Assembly: GCA_944386395.1 (NCBI GenBank) | Contig: CALXAZ010000104.1 | Location: 1 to 10,548, forward strand | Reading direction: 5' to 3' | DNA length: 10,548 nucleotides | Source: an uncultured Clostridia bacterium | GTDB taxonomy: Bacteria; Bacillota; Clostridia; Oscillospirales; JAAYOS01 | Shown here: positions 1-6,405 of the stretch, in pieces | Layout: each line of letters opens with the position of its first letter | How positions within the stretch are numbered: position 1 is the first letter of the stretch | The notes under the pieces: model-generated | What the model was told of the DNA's origin: nothing | What the model saw: only the letters and a program-made list of their open reading frames with translations | Databases searched by the model: none | Program-made: the position numbers and the translations under genes

Positions 1-766
1 CAATCGTTCCTTCCGCCTGTGCAAGTTCCTTTTCCTGGTGTATCGGGATTGCGTCCCCTCCGCCGGTATGAATGTCAAATTCCTCTCCCAAGTATTCAAG
101 ACCCATAGCCGAACATTCTATATGCCATCCCGGATATCCCATACCCCACGGGGATTCCCACTGCATTATATGTTCCTTTGGAGCTTTCTTCCAGAGTGCA
201 AAATCCGCTGGATGACGCTTTTCATCGTTTACTTCAACACGTGCCCCTGCCTGCTGTTCCTCAAGGTTTGCACGACTAAGCCGTCCATAATTTGGTAACT
301 TACCTATATCGAAATATATTCCATCAGAGGTTTCGTATGCATAACCCCTCTCCATCAGGCCCTCAACAAACTTTATCATACCGCTGATGTGCGCTGTTGC
401 ACGTGGAATTACTTCTGGACGGCTGATATGAAGCCTGTCTATGTCCCTCATAAAGACATTGGTATAATATTCCGCTATCTCCCATGGCGATTTTTTCTGC
501 TCACGGGAGGCCTTTTCCATCTTGTCTTCTCCTTCATCGCCATCGCTTACAAGATGTCCCACATCTGTGATATTCATTACATGCAAAAGCTCATATCCAT
601 TCCAGCGAAGCACCCGCCTGAGGATATCCATAAATACATATGTCCGCAGATTACCTATGTGCGCATAGCTGTACACCGTCGGACCGCAGGAGTAAATCTT
701 TACCACCCGCTCATCTATCGGCTTAAATTCTTCTTTCTTCCTTGAAAGAGTATTATATACTTTCAT
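1..766 (-). CDS. cysS: Cysteinyl-tRNA synthetase, N-terminal 255 residues (truncated by window edge)
   Basis: Class I aminoacyl-tRNA synthetase that charges tRNA-Cys with cysteine in the cytoplasm. The frame opens with ATG at 766, preceded by an AGAGGG-type ribosome binding site, and runs off the left edge without a stop. About 255 of the usual roughly 460 residues are visible. Seen: YSCGPTVYSYAHIGN (Cys27 and the class I HIGN signature at 36-39), the NITDVGHLVSDGDEGEDKM segment, and the WHIECSAM block with Cys218. The family zinc site is Cys, Cys, His, Glu; here Cys27, Cys218, His243 and Glu247 fit those places. The usual DLxFPHHENE block is altered to DAIPIHQEKE, keeping the two ligands but losing the second His. 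The KMSKS loop and anticodon-binding region lie outside the window. It follows pgsA by 39 nt and may be the operon's distal gene. Identity is secure; only the variant motif is odd. Confidence 0.95.
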   Translation of the reverse strand, partial: MKVYNTLSRKKEEFKPIDERVVKIYSCGPTVYSYAHIGNLRTYVFMDILRRVLRWNGYELLHVMNITDVGHLVSDGDEGEDKMEKASREQKKSPWEIAEYYTNVFMRDIDRLHISRPEVIPRATAHISGMIKFVEGLMERGYAYETSDGIYFDIGKLPNYGRLSRANLEEQQAGARVEVNDEKRHPADFALWKKAPKEHIMQWESPWGMGYPGWHIECSAMGLEYLGEEFDIHTGGGDAIPIHQEKELAQAEGTI

Positions 767-805
767 CACGCTAGCCCTCTCTAATTTATATCAATATTTA
801 TTTGT

Positions 806-1360
806 CTATTTTGCAGCACTCACAGTCAGGATATCCCTGTTATCCCAACAGTACGAAAATCCCGACCACGCAGTAAATAAGGTCATCGCCCACATAAATA
901 GATCGCCTGTCGTAAATCCTCCAGCCAACGGAAACGACCGTACTGAGGTGAGTATCAACACACATATTGCCACAATCTGAAGCACCGTTTTAAACTTCCC
1001 GGTGTTATTTGCAGCAAGCACCCTCCCCTCAGATATGGCGACAACACGAAGCGATGTGACAATAAATTCACGCGCTAGAATCACAAAGGTTGCCCATCCA
1101 GGAACAACCCCGTTCTCTGTCAACAAAATAAGAGCCGATGCAACAAGCAGCTTGTCGGCAAGCGGGTCAACAAACTTTCCAAAGTTAGATACCTGATTAT
1201 ATTTGCGGGCAATATACCCATCAAGCTTATCCGTTATACTTGCAATTATAAAGATCACAAGAGAGATATACTCACTGGTTTCGGTATGCATCATGTAGAC
1301 CACGATAAATACTGGTACCATGGCTATCCTTACCAAAGTTATTATGTTAGCCGCTTTCAT
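806..1360 (-). CDS. pgsA: CDP-diacylglycerol-glycerol-3-phosphate 3-phosphatidyltransferase
   Basis: Integral membrane enzyme that transfers a phosphatidyl group from CDP-diacylglycerol to glycerol-3-phosphate, giving phosphatidylglycerol phosphate, the committed step to phosphatidylglycerol and cardiolipin. The 184-residue protein has the usual family length. It carries the complete CDP-alcohol phosphotransferase signature D-x2-D-G-x2-A-R-x8-G-x3-D-x3-D, with Asp44, Asp47, Gly48, Ala51, Arg52, Gly61, Asp65 and Asp69. Several hydrophobic stretches (about 8-24, 31-42, 70-82, 88-105, 125-140 and 150-165) suit a multi-pass protein. The ATG at 1360 overlaps the rimO stop as ATGA, so translation is probably coupled, and a GGGAGGG ribosome binding site lies within the end of rimO. 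PgsA near recA is common in Firmicutes, usually with cinA between; no cinA is seen here. Other CDP-alcohol transferases such as phosphatidylserine synthase are less likely given the size and context. Confidence 0.95.
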   Translation of the reverse strand: MKAANIITLVRIAMVPVFIVVYMMHTETSEYISLVIFIIASITDKLDGYIARKYNQVSNFGKFVDPLADKLLVASALILLTENGVVPGWATFVILAREFIVTSLRVVAISEGRVLAANNTGKFKTVLQIVAICVLILTSVRSFPLAGGFTTGDLFMWAMTLFTAWSGFSYCWDNRDILTVSAAK

Positions 1361-2703
1361 AGTGCCCTCCCTATGAGATCTCCCTCCAACGCATCTTCCA
1401 TAATAACCTCTACAATATCTCCAGCTTTTATCCCATCCTTGGGCGTGAAAAACACCTTACCATCTATATCCGGAGCATCGGCATAAGTGCGACCGTAACA
1501 GCGCTGTATCACAGCGTCCCCGCCTTCACAGAGAACATCAAATACCTTTCCTATGCAGCTTTGATTATATTCATCCATAATCTGTTCCTGTATTCCATAA
1601 AGTATTTCGAGCCTACGCGCAACAGTATCCTCATCCGGTATATCCGACATTGCAGCAGCAGGTGTGCCTTCCTCCGGAGAAAACGCAAAAAAACCAGCAC
1701 GCTCTATCTTTGCTTCTCTCAGAAAATTGCAAAGCTCTTCAAACTCGTCCTCTCCTTCTCCTGGAAGTCCTGCTATGATGCTGGTCCTAAGACGCACTCC
1801 GTCCAGCTCTCGTCTCAGCTTTGAAAACAGTTCCCGTATCTGTCCCGATGTAGAGCGGCGATTCATCCTCTTCAGGATATTGTCATTTATATGCTGTATC
1901 GGTATATCGAGGTACCTAAGGATCTTTTTATGATTTTTTATCGTCTCTATTAGCCTGTCTGTCACAAGCTCAGGGTATAGATAGTGCAATCTTATCCATT
2001 CTATTCCATCTATTCCGCAAAGCTTCTCAAGCAGCTCCGGCAGCCTATACTCGCCATACAGATCTATTCCATATCTTGTAACATCCTGAGCTACAAGTAT
2101 AATCTCTTTTATTCCATTTGCAGCAAGATCTTCCGCCTCCGCAAGAATATTTTCCATCTTCCTGCTCCTGTACTTTCCGCGCAAAGATGGTATAACACAA
2201 TATGCGCAGCGGTTATCGCACCCCTCGGCGATTTTAATATGTGTGGAAAATTCCGAGCCTGTAATAACACGCGAACACTCTTCAAGCTCCCCATTTATAT
2301 CTCCAAAAATGCACGGCCTTTTCCCTTCCAAAACTTCATCTACAACTCTAACAATATTCTCAAAGCTCCCACATCCCACTAATGCATCAACTTCCGGCAT
2401 TTCTTTGAAGATCTCTTCCCGGTAACGCTCTGCCATACATCCCGTTACTACTATCTTTTCTACATTTCCTCCCAGATTGCCTTCACGGTATATTTTTTTC
2501 GCTTTGGCAATTTCAAGAATATTTTCAATCGCCTCCGCCTTCGCTTCCTCGATAAATGCACAGGTATTGATTATAACAACATCAGCAAGCTCTGGCACTT
2601 CGCTGATCTGGTATCCTGCATCAAGCAGCCGCCACAGCATCTGCTCGCTGTTTATCTTATTTTTATCGCACCCAAGCGAGACAAGACCGACAGTTTTTTT
2701 CAT
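1357..2703 (-). CDS. rimO: Ribosomal protein S12 methylthiotransferase (radical SAM)
   Basis: RimO adds a methylthio group to a conserved aspartate of ribosomal protein S12, using S-adenosylmethionine and two iron-sulfur clusters. The 448-residue protein shows the three family parts in order. The N-terminal methylthiotransferase domain has Cys12 (SLGCDKN), Cys48 (NTCAF) and Cys89 (TGCMAERY). The radical SAM core has the CxxxCxxC motif Cys162, Cys166, Cys169 (GCDNRCAYC) followed by IPSLRGKYRSR. The C-terminal TRAM domain covers about 385-448. The VGLVSLGCDKN opening and the absence of MiaB-type features favour RimO over the tRNA enzyme MiaB. It starts 27 nt after the recX stop, in the same reading frame as recX but separated by TAA. 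The ribosome binding site is weak (AAAGATGTGG region), suggesting dependence on translation from recX. It overlaps pgsA by four bases. Confidence 0.95.
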   Translation of the reverse strand: MKKTVGLVSLGCDKNKINSEQMLWRLLDAGYQISEVPELADVVIINTCAFIEEAKAEAIENILEIAKAKKIYREGNLGGNVEKIVVTGCMAERYREEIFKEMPEVDALVGCGSFENIVRVVDEVLEGKRPCIFGDINGELEECSRVITGSEFSTHIKIAEGCDNRCAYCVIPSLRGKYRSRKMENILAEAEDLAANGIKEIILVAQDVTRYGIDLYGEYRLPELLEKLCGIDGIEWIRLHYLYPELVTDRLIETIKNHKKILRYLDIPIQHINDNILKRMNRRSTSGQIRELFSKLRRELDGVRLRTSIIAGLPGEGEDEFEELCNFLREAKIERAGFFAFSPEEGTPAAAMSDIPDEDTVARRLEILYGIQEQIMDEYNQSCIGKVFDVLCEGGDAVIQRCYGRTYADAPDIDGKVFFTPKDGIKAGDIVEVIMEDALEGDLIGRAL

Positions 2704-2730
2704 ACAAAAACCACATCTTTCATTATTTAC

Positions 2731-3330
2731 TTATTCTTCAATATACCTTGCAAGCACAGGACCTATTTCATCCCAAGAAAATCCTCGCCGTATAAGCGCA
2801 TCAGAAATTCTTTTAATAGCTTTTCTATCCAATATTTTTCCATCAGCCTTTGCATGGATAAATCTTTCTATTTGCTCTTCGCTGTCAGGAAGCTCTTCAA
2901 GTGCACGCTCTATTATATCCTGGCTAACACCTTTTGTACGCAATTCATTTCGTATTCTGATAGCTCCCCATCCACGCCCGGCTCTATCCTCCACAAAAAG
3001 CTGGGCATACATATAGTCGTCCAAACCGCCAATACTTTCGAGCCTGTCGAGCGCATATTCCGACAAAAGCGCATCATAGCCCTTGTCGCTCAGCTTTCGC
3101 GTAAGCTCCTTTCTGGTTAACGGACGCATACCCAGCTGCTTTGCAGCATATTCAAGGGCAGGTCTTGCAAGAGTTTCAACAATTCTTGCAAAGTCATCCT
3201 GCTCAAACTCGCTTCCTACAAGCTCTTTCAAATATATAGCAGATTTATCCGCCGCTATCGTAAGCGGCGGATTAAATATCAATATGTATCCCTCCGGACC
3301 CTCTTCAAATGCTGTCAGCTTGTATATCAT
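2731..3330 (-). CDS. recX: Regulatory protein RecX
   Basis: RecX binds RecA filaments and modulates, usually inhibits, RecA strand exchange and coprotease activity. The 199-residue protein has the family's all-helical three-helix repeats, for example ALEYAAKQLGMRPLTRKELTRKL (about 58-80), the central SIGGLDDYMYAQLFVEDRAGRGWGAIRIRNEL region (about 99-130) with the conserved Y-A-x-x-F-V-x-D/R and R-G-x-x-x-I-x-x-E-L pattern, and a basic third repeat near the C-terminus (about 165-195). The ATG at 3330 lies 2 nt after the recA stop, and its ribosome binding site (AAGGG) is inside the last codons of recA. Such a layout implies coupled translation and a low RecX to RecA ratio. The roughly 40-residue N-terminal extension before the repeats resembles that of other Firmicute RecX proteins. 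Adjacency to recA strongly supports the call. Confidence 0.93.
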   Translation of the reverse strand: MIYKLTAFEEGPEGYILIFNPPLTIAADKSAIYLKELVGSEFEQDDFARIVETLARPALEYAAKQLGMRPLTRKELTRKLSDKGYDALLSEYALDRLESIGGLDDYMYAQLFVEDRAGRGWGAIRIRNELRTKGVSQDIIERALEELPDSEEQIERFIHAKADGKILDRKAIKRISDALIRRGFSWDEIGPVLARYIEE

Positions 3331-3332
3331 TT

Positions 3333-4448
3333 TCAGCCCTTGGCTTCTTCGCTTCCATCGTCAAAATCATCTGCAGAAATATCAACAGGAACCGCTGGAG
3401 ATACCTTTACCGGCTTTGCAGTTTTCCCCGCTTTTGCGTTTCTGCTGAGGAGCGCAGGGTTTTCACGAACGATGTCCTTAATCTGTGCTTCTATCGACTC
3501 GCAAACTTCGGGGTGTTCCTTGAGATAGGCTTTGGCATTATCACGTCCCTGACCAATACGCTCTTCTCCAATACTAAACCATGAACCGCTCTTTGTTACA
3601 AGGCCAGCCTTTACTCCAAGGTCAATCACCTCGCCAACCCTGGAGATACCCTCGCCAAACATAATGTCAAACTCTCCTTCCTTAAAAGGAGGAGCCATTT
3701 TATTTTTAACTACTCTTGCACGTGTGCGGTTACCGATATTTTCGCTTCCCACCTTGATAGCTTCTGTGCGCCGAATATCTATTCTAACACTTGAATAAAA
3801 TTTCAGCGCTCTTCCGCCAGTAGTAGTCTCATTTGAGCCATACATTACACCCACTTTTTCACGAAGCTGGTTTATAAAAATAACAGCGCAATTCGTTTTG
3901 GAAATCGCACCGGTCAGCTTTCTCAGCGCCTGGGACATGAGCCTTGCCTGCAGACCGACAAACGAATCGCCCATAACCCCCTCTATCTCCATCCTCGGCA
4001 CTAGTGCAGCAACCGAATCAACTACCACTATGTCTAGCGCTCCGCTGCGAACAAGCGCCTCTGTAATCTCCAGAGCCTGCTCGCCTGTATCCGGCTGTGA
4101 AATCAACAAATTATCTACATCTACGCCAAGCGTTTCAGCCCATTCCGGATCAAGCGCATGCTCAGCGTCTATAAACGCCGCTTCTCCCCCTGCCTTCTGA
4201 CACTGGGCAATGGCATGAAGCGCAAGTGTAGTCTTTCCTGAGGACTCTGGACCATATATTTCAATTATCCTTCCGCGTGGAAATCCGCCTATTCCCAGAG
4301 CTAAATCGAGCGTTAACGAACCAGTCGATATCGCACTTACAACCATATCGGTCTTTTCTCCCAGCCTCATAACTGCATTTTTGCCATATTGCTTTTCTAT
4401 CTGGGCAAGTGCTGTTTCGAGTGCTGTTTTTTTATCATTTATAGCCAT
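3333..4448 (-). CDS. recA: Recombinase RecA
   Basis: RecA forms ATP-dependent filaments on single-stranded DNA, catalyses strand exchange in recombinational repair, and stimulates LexA self-cleavage in the SOS response. With the ATG at 4448 the protein has 371 residues. Seen: Walker A GPESSGKT (66-73), catalytic Glu96 in FIDAEHALD, Walker B VVVDS with Asp144, Gln194 in FINQLRE, and the KFYSSVRIDIRR region. The acidic C-terminal tail (DDFDDGSEE) is typical. A longer frame could start at TTG 4460, but that TTG overlaps the GGAGG ribosome binding site at 4454-4458, which sits five bases before the ATG, so the ATG is chosen. No intein interrupts it. A strong promoter lies in the 87-nt gap upstream, so recA can be transcribed apart from prmC. 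No Firmicute-type LexA box was seen there. Confidence 0.98.
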   Translation of the reverse strand: MAINDKKTALETALAQIEKQYGKNAVMRLGEKTDMVVSAISTGSLTLDLALGIGGFPRGRIIEIYGPESSGKTTLALHAIAQCQKAGGEAAFIDAEHALDPEWAETLGVDVDNLLISQPDTGEQALEITEALVRSGALDIVVVDSVAALVPRMEIEGVMGDSFVGLQARLMSQALRKLTGAISKTNCAVIFINQLREKVGVMYGSNETTTGGRALKFYSSVRIDIRRTEAIKVGSENIGNRTRARVVKNKMAPPFKEGEFDIMFGEGISRVGEVIDLGVKAGLVTKSGSWFSIGEERIGQGRDNAKAYLKEHPEVCESIEAQIKDIVRENPALLSRNAKAGKTAKPVKVSPAVPVDISADDFDDGSEEAKG

Positions 4449-4453
4449 TGTTG

Positions 4454-4458
4454 CCTCC
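4454..4458 (-). promoter_or_regulatory. Ribosome binding site that fixes the recA start
   Basis: The coding strand reads GGAGG here, five bases before ATG at 4448. It overlaps the in-frame TTG at 4460, which would otherwise give a RecA four residues longer. Confidence 0.85.
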
Positions 4459-4484
4459 AATTATAATCTATCTCACTTAGCGTT

Positions 4485-4513
4485 ATTATACTAAATTTTT
4501 TGCAATATAACAA
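4485..4513 (-). promoter_or_regulatory. Sigma-A-type promoter for recA (recX, rimO, pgsA, cysS)
   Basis: On the minus strand a -35 box TTGTTA (4513-4508) and a perfect -10 box TATAAT (4490-4485) are separated by exactly 17 bases. It lies in the prmC-recA gap, with an expected transcript start near 4478 and a leader of roughly 30 nt before the recA ribosome binding site and start. No inverted GAAC/GTTC element was found in 4461-4535, so SOS control through a Bacillus-type LexA box is not apparent. Confidence 0.8.
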
Positions 4514-4535
4514 GTATCATAAGGCTACTTTCTCA

Positions 4536-5393
4536 CTACACTTTGAGAACAGCCGACACTACCCGCTCTGTATTTAGAGTATCCCGATACATCTTTATAT
4601 CACTGTACCCGTTGCATGCAAAGATATTTTCTATGTCTTTTGACTGTCCAACACCACATTCAAACATAATAAGCCCTCCATTTTTAAGTGCATGCTTATA
4701 TCCTGGTATTATCGCCCGATAAAAGTCCAAACCATCCTCCCCGCCATCGAGAGCCAACACTGGCTCATAGAATTTTACCGAGTCATCCAACTTCGCAAGC
4801 TCTTCTGTTCTTATGTACGGAGGGTTTGAAACTATCACATCAAAGCTTCCCAGAGCTACCGAAGCCGCCTTCATAGCATCGGCAGCCACACATACGGCTC
4901 TCGCAGTTATCCTGTTTCTTCTGACATTCTTTCGTGCTATCTGTAACGCCTTTGGTGAGATATCCGCAAGCACTATGCTGCTTTCTGGGCAGCTCATCCC
5001 TATCGATATCCCTAAACATCCGCTGCCAGTACATAGATCCAGTACCCGGTATTTCTTGGTGCCGATCTCCTTTATTACTGCTTCAGCAAGCACCTCCGTA
5101 TCAACCCTTGGTATAAGCACATTTTCATTTATGTCAAACGAGAGTCCCATAAACTCCCATTCACCTATGATATATGCCAGCGGCTCTCCGCCAAGCCTAC
5201 GCTCGAGTAGAGCCTCTACTTTCCTTTCAAACTCAGCATTGACATACATCCGCGCATCCCGGAAAAATTCTTCCTTCGTCTTACCTGCAACGGCACTGAC
5301 AAGCTCCCTTGCCTCCAGAGATGGAGAGGATATCCCATTCTTTATCAGCTTCCGGCGTATATCAAGATATATGTCGTTATATGTTTTCGCCAT
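4536..5393 (-). CDS. prmC: Peptide chain release factor N5-glutamine methyltransferase
   Basis: PrmC methylates the glutamine of the GGQ motif in release factors RF1 and RF2, which speeds peptide release at stop codons. The protein has an N-terminal helical domain (about 1-80), a linker, and a class I SAM-dependent methyltransferase domain with DLCTGSGCLGIS (119-130) and the catalytic NPPY motif at 190-193. FYEPVLALDGGEDGLDFYR (about 208-226) is also characteristic. The ATG at 5393 gives 285 residues, the usual length, after an AGGGGAG ribosome binding site about ten bases upstream. The open frame extends to a GTG at 5456, inside the end of yqhQ, but that start lacks a properly spaced site and would add an unusual 21-residue leader. 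It follows yqhQ by 46 nt. In many Clostridia yqhQ and prmC sit together with prfA; prfA is not in this window. Confidence 0.95.
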   Translation of the reverse strand: MAKTYNDIYLDIRRKLIKNGISSPSLEARELVSAVAGKTKEEFFRDARMYVNAEFERKVEALLERRLGGEPLAYIIGEWEFMGLSFDINENVLIPRVDTEVLAEAVIKEIGTKKYRVLDLCTGSGCLGISIGMSCPESSIVLADISPKALQIARKNVRRNRITARAVCVAADAMKAASVALGSFDVIVSNPPYIRTEELAKLDDSVKFYEPVLALDGGEDGLDFYRAIIPGYKHALKNGGLIMFECGVGQSKDIENIFACNGYSDIKMYRDTLNTERVVSAVLKV

Positions 5394-5439
5394 ACCTTTC
5401 CATCTCCCCTCAGCTGCATTTTGTATTGATGTCTCTGGA

Positions 5440-6381
5440 CTACCACCTGTCAGCACCCTTTTCTTCGGGCAGAACCATTTTGAGCGCTTCTATCGCAACT
5501 TCCATCATCGAGTCATCCGGCTCACTTGTAGTGAGACGCTGTAGCCACATTCCCGGCGCTCTCAAAAACTTTGTAACCGGATTATCATACCTGCCAACCA
5601 GCCGGTTAAACTCGTAGCTTATACCTACCACTACAGGCAGCAATGCCAGCCTTAAAACCACTCGTATAACCGGGTTTGACCATGAAACCACCGAAAAAAC
5701 TATTATGCTCACCACCATAACTACGAACAGAAAGCTTGTCCCACATCTAGGGTGATGCTTTGAGAACTTCCGTACATTTTCTACTATAAGTTCTTCACCC
5801 GCCTCATAACAGGAGATCGTCTTATGCTCTGCTCCATGATACATAAAAACCCTTTTTATATCTTTCATACGCGAGACAAGAAACAAATATCCCAGAAAAA
5901 TCGCTATCCGTATAGCCCCTTCAATAAGGTTTCTCACAATCCCAGAGCCAGTTATCCCATCTAGCAGACCAGCTATAAGAGTTGGTAAAAGTATAAATAG
6001 ACCCACCGGCAGAAGTATACCTATGACAAGGGCTATACCCATTGCTATCTTCTCAGCTCTTTCATTGCCTAGTTTTTCTTCTATCCATTTGTCAAACTTT
6101 GACGGCTCTTCCGCCTCTTCCTCTGGAATAAATTCCGCAGAATAGGTCAAAGCACTTATCCCATCCTTCATAGACTCAAAAAAAGTCACCGTTCCACGTA
6201 TTAGTGGCAGACCCAGGACCGGATACCTCTCTTTTATCAGCTTATTTTCTCTTTCCTTTGTTGCAAATTCTCCGTCAGGCTTTCGCACAACGATTGCTGA
6301 TTTTTGGGGCCCGCGCATCATGATCCCCTCTATCAGCGCCTGACCCCCTATCATTGTGCGAAATTGCTGCTTTTCAGCCAT
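5440..6381 (-). CDS. yqhQ: DUF1385 membrane protein, YqhQ family
   Basis: Conserved multi-pass membrane protein of unknown biochemical function. Starting at ATG 6381 it has 313 residues. Seen: an N-terminal cytoplasmic-looking block with GGQALIEGIMMRGP (12-25), two charged segments, then hydrophobic helices at about 112-140, 155-170, 214-233 and 238-256. Between them lies the family's most conserved part, YHGAEHKTISCYEAGE (181-196) and HPRCGTSF (210-217), rich in His and Cys; metal or catalytic use of these residues is possible but unproven. A longer frame starts at ATG 6393, but that ATG overlaps the GGAGG ribosome binding site at 6387-6391, placed five bases before ATG 6381. It lies 24 nt after the kinase stop and 46 nt before prmC, matching the yqhQ-prmC pairing seen in Clostridia. 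Confidence 0.9.
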   Translation of the reverse strand: MAEKQQFRTMIGGQALIEGIMMRGPQKSAIVVRKPDGEFATKERENKLIKERYPVLGLPLIRGTVTFFESMKDGISALTYSAEFIPEEEAEEPSKFDKWIEEKLGNERAEKIAMGIALVIGILLPVGLFILLPTLIAGLLDGITGSGIVRNLIEGAIRIAIFLGYLFLVSRMKDIKRVFMYHGAEHKTISCYEAGEELIVENVRKFSKHHPRCGTSFLFVVMVVSIIVFSVVSWSNPVIRVVLRLALLPVVVGISYEFNRLVGRYDNPVTKFLRAPGMWLQRLTTSEPDDSMMEVAIEALKMVLPEEKGADRW

Positions 6382-6386
6382 ATTTT

Positions 6387-6391
6387 CCTCC
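6387..6391 (-). promoter_or_regulatory. Ribosome binding site that fixes the yqhQ start
   Basis: GGAGG on the minus strand, five bases before ATG 6381, overlapping the alternative ATG at 6393. This matches the recA arrangement and favours the shorter YqhQ. Confidence 0.8.
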
Positions 6392-6405
6392 ATCAGCGAT
6401 ACAAT

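Noticed and set aside
389..745. Plus-strand open frame of 118 codons
   Set aside because: It lies wholly opposite cysS, whose minus-strand frame is continuous and clearly a real synthetase; the plus-strand product has no recognisable features.
4449..4460. RecA start at TTG 4460
   Set aside because: The TTG overlaps the GGAGG ribosome binding site that is correctly spaced for ATG 4448, and family N-termini match the shorter form.
4513..4531. AAGTA/TACTT inverted repeat after prmC as a terminator
   Set aside because: The stem is only five AT-rich pairs, has no following T run, and overlaps the recA -35 box.
5394..5456. PrmC start at GTG 5456
   Set aside because: It overlaps yqhQ, lacks a well-spaced ribosome binding site, and adds 21 residues not expected in the family.
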